A model generated the notes under the pieces. The model had not been told where the DNA came from, ran no database searches, and was given only the letters and a program-made list of their open reading frames with translations. Both the position numbers and the translations under genes were made by a program. From positions 124,001 through 188,000 of the forward strand of contig NZ_JOAN01000008.1 in assembly GCF_000718555.1 (NCBI RefSeq): a stretch of 64,000 nucleotides of DNA, in the 5' to 3' direction. Source of the stretch: Micromonospora chokoriensis (GTDB lineage: Bacteria; Actinomycetota; Actinomycetes; Mycobacteriales; Micromonosporaceae). This document shows, in pieces, positions 60,430 to 64,000 of this stretch (position 1 is the first letter of the stretch; each line of letters opens with the position of its first letter).

Positions 60430-61395
60430 GTGAGCGCGAGCGACCCCGCGTTCTTCGTCGATTCGTGGGATCCGGCGTACGGGGCGTCGTTCGAGGCGTC
60501 CGCGGCCGGGCCGGCCGCGCCGAGCAGCGCGCAGGTCGACGCGGACGTGGAGGTGCCCGCCGTGGACTGGCGGGCGATCGGGGTACGTCCCGGGGTGCGG
60601 GCGCCTGACGTGGTGTTGCTTGTCGACGGGGTTCGCCGCATCGACGCGAGCATCTGGACGGCCGAGACCGACGGTGTGTCGTTCCCCGGTTTGGCCGCCT
60701 CGTACGCGGCCGGGGTGGTCCGTTGCGACCTGGGCCGGGGTGCGGCGCAGTTGGCGGGCACCCGGGTCGGCCGGGGCCTGTTCACCGCGAGCCCGTCGGC
60801 GCGGGATGTGGTGGCGGGGGCGATCCGTTACCCGGTGCACCGGGTGGGTGGCAACGGTGAGCTGGCGAAGTTGCCGGCGGCCGTGCAGGCTCCGCTGACC
60901 GCGTTGGAGGTGGCGGTCTCCGATGCCGCCCGGGTCGACGGTGACCTGTTGGTGGTGGACGGCCCGTTGCGTAGTCGCCGGCAGTTGCCGCGCACCCTGG
61001 GCTACATCAAGACGCAGCACAGCCAGTACCTGGATGCCCGGCTGACCGCGGTGGTGACCGGGATGGCGTCGGGGGAACGCTCGCCGGTGTTCCGGCTCGG
61101 CACCGCCTGGGGTGGTTGGTCGTGGTATTTGCGACTGCCGGTGGCGATCGGCGCGCCGTGGGCGGGCATCGTCCGGGTGGAGTGCTCCGCCGACCTGCCC
61201 GTCGAGGCGGCGATCGAGTTGGCCGACCTGTCGCTGGCCACCCTGCCGCGCTTCGCGTCCACCCCGTACAAGGATCCGCGGGCCCCGCAGAACCTGATCC
61301 CGATCGCCGGCCTGGAGCGCCGACTGCGTGCCCTGCTCGGCGATTCCCGGCTGCTGCACCGCGCGTTGACCGCCGCGGCCCGCGCCGCCCGATGA
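60430..61395 (+). CDS. NurA-like DNA-end-processing nuclease
   Basis: 321 residues from GTG 60430. Features that fit the NurA fold: an acidic strand VVLLVDGVRRIDASIW (about 58-73), a second acidic strand DLLVVDGPLRSRRQLPRTLG, the lysine/histidine stretch GYIKTQHSQYLDA and a C-terminal TPYKDPRAPQNLIPIAGLE. NurA is a 5'-3' exonuclease/endonuclease loaded by HerA. Sequence similarity seen by eye is modest, and the call leans on its position after herA-sbcD-sbcC. Starts 55 bases after sbcC across a repeat that supplies AAAGG. Confidence 0.65.
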   Translation: MSASDPAFFVDSWDPAYGASFEASAAGPAAPSSAQVDADVEVPAVDWRAIGVRPGVRAPDVVLLVDGVRRIDASIWTAETDGVSFPGLAASYAAGVVRCDLGRGAAQLAGTRVGRGLFTASPSARDVVAGAIRYPVHRVGGNGELAKLPAAVQAPLTALEVAVSDAARVDGDLLVVDGPLRSRRQLPRTLGYIKTQHSQYLDARLTAVVTGMASGERSPVFRLGTAWGGWSWYLRLPVAIGAPWAGIVRVECSADLPVEAAIELADLSLATLPRFASTPYKDPRAPQNLIPIAGLERRLRALLGDSRLLHRALTAAARAAR

Positions 61396-61413
61396 ACGCG
61401 GATACTGGTTTCA

Positions 61414-62271
61414 ATGGGGCGTAAACGGGCGGATGACCGGGTGGTCGAGCAGGTGGACACCGGGTTGGCGGAGCTCGTCCCGGCCCCGGACCGGGCCGGC
61501 TCGTGGACGCTGCTGCTCGACGGCGCGCCGCAGTCGCACGTCGACCTGACCGACCCGACCCACCTGGAGTTCGAGTACGTGCGCCGGCTGGCCGCCGCCG
61601 TGGATCTGATCGCACCGGCTGGGCAGCCGCTACGGGTGCTGCATCTGGGTGGTGGCGCTTTGACCCTGCCCCGATACGTGTCCGTCACCCGGCCCGGGTC
61701 CACCCAGCGGGTGGCCGAAGTGGACGGTGCGCTGGTGGAGTTGGTCCGCCGGGCTCTGCCGTGGCGCTCCGACGCCCGGCTACGGGTCCGGGTCCAGGAC
61801 GCGCGAGCGGTGTTGGCCGCCACCCGGGACGCCAGCTACGACGTGGTGGTCGCCGACGTGTTCGCCGGTGCGCGTACCCCGGCCCACCTCACGTCGGTGG
61901 AGTACGCGGCCGAGGTGGCCCGAGTGCTGCGCCCCGCCGGTTGGTACCTGGCGAACCTGGCCGACGGGCCACCGTTGCGGCACGCCCGTGGGCAGGTCGC
62001 CACGGTCCGTTCGGTGCTGCCGCAGGCCTGTCTGGTCGGGGACGCGGCGGTGCTGCGCGGGCGCCGGTACGGCAATTTGGTGCTGGTCGCTGGGCGGTCC
62101 ACACCACCGGTGCCGGAGCTGACCCGGCGCGCTGCCGGCGACTGGTTCCCCGGCCGGGTGGTGGCCGGCGACGAGTTGGACCGCTTCGCGGGCGGCGCGC
62201 AGGTCGTGCGGGATGCCGACGCGACCGGCTCCGATCCGCCACCGCCGGGGCTGTTCTCGGTCCGCCGCTGA
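61414..62271 (+). CDS. Spermidine-synthase-fold methyltransferase-like protein
   Basis: 285 residues. SAM/dcSAM-binding motifs: LRVLHLGGGALTLPRYVSVT, TQRVAEVDGALVELVRRALP, DARAVLAATRDASYDVVVADVFAGARTPAHLTSVEYAAEVARVL. The N-terminal LLLDGAPQSHVDLTDPTHLEFEYVRRL is typical of polyamine-synthase-like proteins. The membrane part found in many actinobacterial fused versions is absent. Whether it makes a polyamine or methylates a substrate is open. It starts 18 bases after the NurA-like gene and may belong to its transcript. Confidence 0.82.
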   Translation: MGRKRADDRVVEQVDTGLAELVPAPDRAGSWTLLLDGAPQSHVDLTDPTHLEFEYVRRLAAAVDLIAPAGQPLRVLHLGGGALTLPRYVSVTRPGSTQRVAEVDGALVELVRRALPWRSDARLRVRVQDARAVLAATRDASYDVVVADVFAGARTPAHLTSVEYAAEVARVLRPAGWYLANLADGPPLRHARGQVATVRSVLPQACLVGDAAVLRGRRYGNLVLVAGRSTPPVPELTRRAAGDWFPGRVVAGDELDRFAGGAQVVRDADATGSDPPPPGLFSVRR

Positions 62272-62491
62272 CCGTCCACTCGACACCGTGCGGAAATTTC
62301 TTCGCCGGTTGTTGATCCGCTGGGACCGCTGGCGCGTACCACCGGGCGGCCCGCTTCGTGGGCCGGTGGTGGTCACGGAGATCCCGGAGGTCTGCATGCA
62401 CGCGGTGGCGGCCGGTTGGCATGGCGACGCGGTACGCGCTGACTGGTTGTCGGCGCGACCCTCGTCACGGTCGACCTCGTCTGCCCGAGGG

Positions 62492-62522
62492 GTCGACGCA
62501 CGCGCGTCGACTCGCCAGAATG
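62492..62522 (+). promoter_or_regulatory. Promoter with overlapping palindrome for the sigma factor gene
   Basis: GTCGACGC-ACGC-GCGTCGAC (62492-62511) covers the -35 TCGACG and spacer; -10 CAGAAT (62516-62521) ends 6 bases before GTG 62528, a leaderless arrangement. Confidence 0.45.
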
Positions 62523-62527
62523 GTCCG

Positions 62528-63088
62528 GTGACGCCGCGACCGGCGCCCGGACGCCATCAGGCGACAACAACCGAGGCCAGCCACTCCGACCAGTTGATCC
62601 GTCAGCTCTACGCCGAGCACGCCGGTCCGTTGCTGATGTTCGTCATGCGCCTCACCGGGGGGGACCGGCAGCGCGCGGAGGACATCGTCCAGGAGACGCT
62701 GCTGCGGGCCTGGCGCAACGCACACCGCCTGGGCACGCAGGGACAGGGCTCGTTGCGGCCGTGGTTGGTCACGGTGGCCCGCCGCATCGCCATCGACGAG
62801 CACCGCAGCCAGGAGGCCCGGCCGCCGGAGACGTACGACCGGGACCTCACCGCGTTCGCCGAGGCGGACAGCACCGACCGGGTGCTGCGCACCATGACGG
62901 TGGCGGACGCGCTGCGTACGCTCAGTCAGTCGCACCGAGAGATCCTGATCTCGACGTACTTCCGGGGGCGGACGGTGCCGGAGGCGGCCGAGGAGTTGGG
63001 CCTGCCCCTCGGCACCGCCAAGTCGAGGGTCTACTACGCGCTGCGCGCGCTGCGCACGGCTCTGCAGGAGCGGGGGGTGACAGAATGA
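62528..63088 (+). CDS. ECF RNA polymerase sigma factor (SigK/SigL-like)
   Basis: 186 residues from GTG 62528; the frame is open to 62213 but the front part looks non-coding. Region 2: LIRQLYAEHAGPLLMFVMRLTGGDRQRAEDIVQETLLRAWRN. Region 4: LRTLSQSHREILISTYFRGRTVPEAAEELGLPLGTAKSRVYYALRALRTAL. Overlaps the anti-sigma gene by 4 bases (ATGA). No obvious target besides its own operon. Confidence 0.92.
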   Translation: MTPRPAPGRHQATTTEASHSDQLIRQLYAEHAGPLLMFVMRLTGGDRQRAEDIVQETLLRAWRNAHRLGTQGQGSLRPWLVTVARRIAIDEHRSQEARPPETYDRDLTAFAEADSTDRVLRTMTVADALRTLSQSHREILISTYFRGRTVPEAAEELGLPLGTAKSRVYYALRALRTALQERGVTE

Positions 63089-63867
63089 GCCGGCCGGACC
63101 ACATGGACGTCGCGGCGTACGCGCTCGGCGTGCTCGACGAACAGGACACTGAGCGGTTCGAGGAGCATCTCGCCAGCTGCTGGGCGTGCGCGGCCGAGTT
63201 GGAGACGATGGTCCCGGTGGTCGGGCTGCTCTCCGACATCGACGGCGAGACGATGATGGCGCTGGAGCAGACGGCGACTGATCCGGCCCTGCTGGACCGG
63301 ACGCTCGGCGCGGTCCGGGCGGACCGACGGCGTACCCGGTTTCGTCAGCTGCTCGCGACGGCCGCCGCGGTGGTGGTCTTCGGCGGTCTGAGTGGGTACG
63401 GCTTCGTCAGCGTGGCCGGCAACGATCAGCCGCCGGGGGTCCTTGCCGACTCGACGCCGAGCGCACCCAACAACCCGCCGACGAGCGGGCCGACGGCCGC
63501 GCCGAGCGGCCCGGGTGTGGGCGGCACCGAGGAGGAGGGCGACCAGGTCGAGGCGACCGACCCGACCACCGGTGTGCAGACCACTATGTTCCTGGTGACC
63601 AGGGAATACGGCACCCGGATCAATTTCAGCCTGCGGAAGCTGCCCGGCCCACGCATCTGCCGGTTGGTGGTGGTGCGTAAGAACGCCAGCACCGAGGTCA
63701 TCTCGACCTGGTCGGTGCCGGAGGGTGGTTACGGCACCAACACCCGACCGCAGGGTCTCGAGTTGAGTGCCTCGACGTCGGCCCTGGCCGCCGACATCAA
63801 GCAGCTCCAGGTGCAGTCGGTGGATGCCAACGGTGTGGCGAGTCCGCTGGTCACGGTGCCAATCTAG
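63085..63867 (+). CDS. Zinc-finger anti-sigma factor (RskA-like), membrane-anchored
   Basis: 260 residues from ATG 63085. The N-terminal cytoplasmic anti-sigma domain has VAAYALGVLDEQDTERFEEH and the zinc motif HLASCWACAAEL (HxxxCxxC). One helix (LLATAAAVVVFGGLSGYGFV) is followed by a Pro/Ser/Gly linker (TPSAPNNPPTSGPTAAPSGP) and an exported RskA-type domain (TTMFLVTREYGTRINFSLRK). It holds the co-encoded sigma factor inactive until regulated proteolysis. Confidence 0.92.
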   Translation: MSRPDHMDVAAYALGVLDEQDTERFEEHLASCWACAAELETMVPVVGLLSDIDGETMMALEQTATDPALLDRTLGAVRADRRRTRFRQLLATAAAVVVFGGLSGYGFVSVAGNDQPPGVLADSTPSAPNNPPTSGPTAAPSGPGVGGTEEEGDQVEATDPTTGVQTTMFLVTREYGTRINFSLRKLPGPRICRLVVVRKNASTEVISTWSVPEGGYGTNTRPQGLELSASTSALAADIKQLQVQSVDANGVASPLVTVPI

Positions 63868-63880
63868 GTTCGCTTGCCGC

Positions 63881-63916
63881 ATCGGCGCCGGTCATTTCAC
63901 AATGGCCGGCGCCGAT
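63881..63916 (+). terminator. Terminator of the sigma/anti-sigma operon
   Basis: ATCGGCGCCGGTCAT pairs with ATGGCCGGCGCCGAT with one T-G wobble, 6-base loop, followed by TTGT. No further gene is visible up to the window end. Confidence 0.75.
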
Positions 63917-64000
63917 TTGTCGTTACCGGAGGTGGCCCTTGCGGGGGCGTACGCACCAAAGCCGAAAACGGTTCAATCAATTCAGGTGAAATTGACCACT

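Overview
The window is a high-GC (roughly 70-75% by eye) actinobacterial chromosome segment. Strong third-position GC bias, GTG starts and ATGA/GTGA gene overlaps, Gly-Cys-Val tRNA clusters, a mycothiol-isomerase-type DinB protein, BsaP after bioB, and a ceb cellobiose regulon all point to Micromonosporaceae, most likely Micromonospora or a close relative. No integrase, transposase, phage gene, CRISPR array or origin was seen; it reads as ordinary chromosome.

Layout. 1-5.6 kb: a hypoxia/redox (DosR-type) cluster. It has the 5' part of a P-type metal ATPase, two Acg-type nitroreductase-fold proteins, a DevS-like haem GAF sensor kinase and its DevR response regulator. Three copies of a DosR-like box (GTCGGGAC-N4-GGCCC) sit in its divergent promoter regions. 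5.6-14.3 kb: an ECF sigma factor with a small membrane partner, and divergently a four-gene ABC exporter operon (two ATPases, one carrying an AbrB-like tail, and two very large FtsX-type permeases). 14.4-23.2 kb: two tRNA clusters (Gly-Val and Gly-Cys-Val) flanking a small membrane protein, a fused alpha/beta-hydrolase/trypsin-like secreted protease, a 1457-residue subtilase and a winged-helix regulator. 23.6-31.7 kb: TetR regulator, DinB-type protein, secreted M36 metalloprotease, membrane-anchored protein, lysine-type methyltransferase, cytochrome P450 and lipoprotein polysaccharide deacetylase.

31.8-35.8 kb: an ABC exporter and a convergent NarL-type two-component system that share a 13-base operator-like sequence. 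35.9-39.3 kb: biotin synthesis (bioD, bioF, divergent bioB-bsaP) with an 18-bp perfect palindrome between bioF and bioB. 39.9-42.8 kb: a multidomain GH9 cellulase carrying a CebR-type operator. 43-47.2 kb: two ACT-domain proteins, an aminoglycoside-phosphotransferase-fold protein and an acyl-CoA dehydrogenase. 47.3-53.3 kb: the cellobiose regulon cebR, bglC, cebG, cebF, cebE with two CebR operators; together with the GH9 enzyme this makes a cellulose-to-glucose route. 53.3-54.8 kb: a pRiA4b-ORF3 family protein, a 39-residue Cys-rich small protein and a RibD-C-type reductase coupled to it. 54.9-61.4 kb: a HerA-like ATPase, SbcD, SbcC and a NurA-like nuclease in one operon, matching the archaeal HerA-Mre11-Rad50-NurA end-resection module. 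61.4-64 kb: a spermidine-synthase-fold protein and an ECF sigma/anti-sigma pair.

Most regulatory calls (boxes, palindromes, promoters) rest on pattern matching by eye. Start codons were chosen from ribosome binding sites and overlaps and are uncertain where stated.
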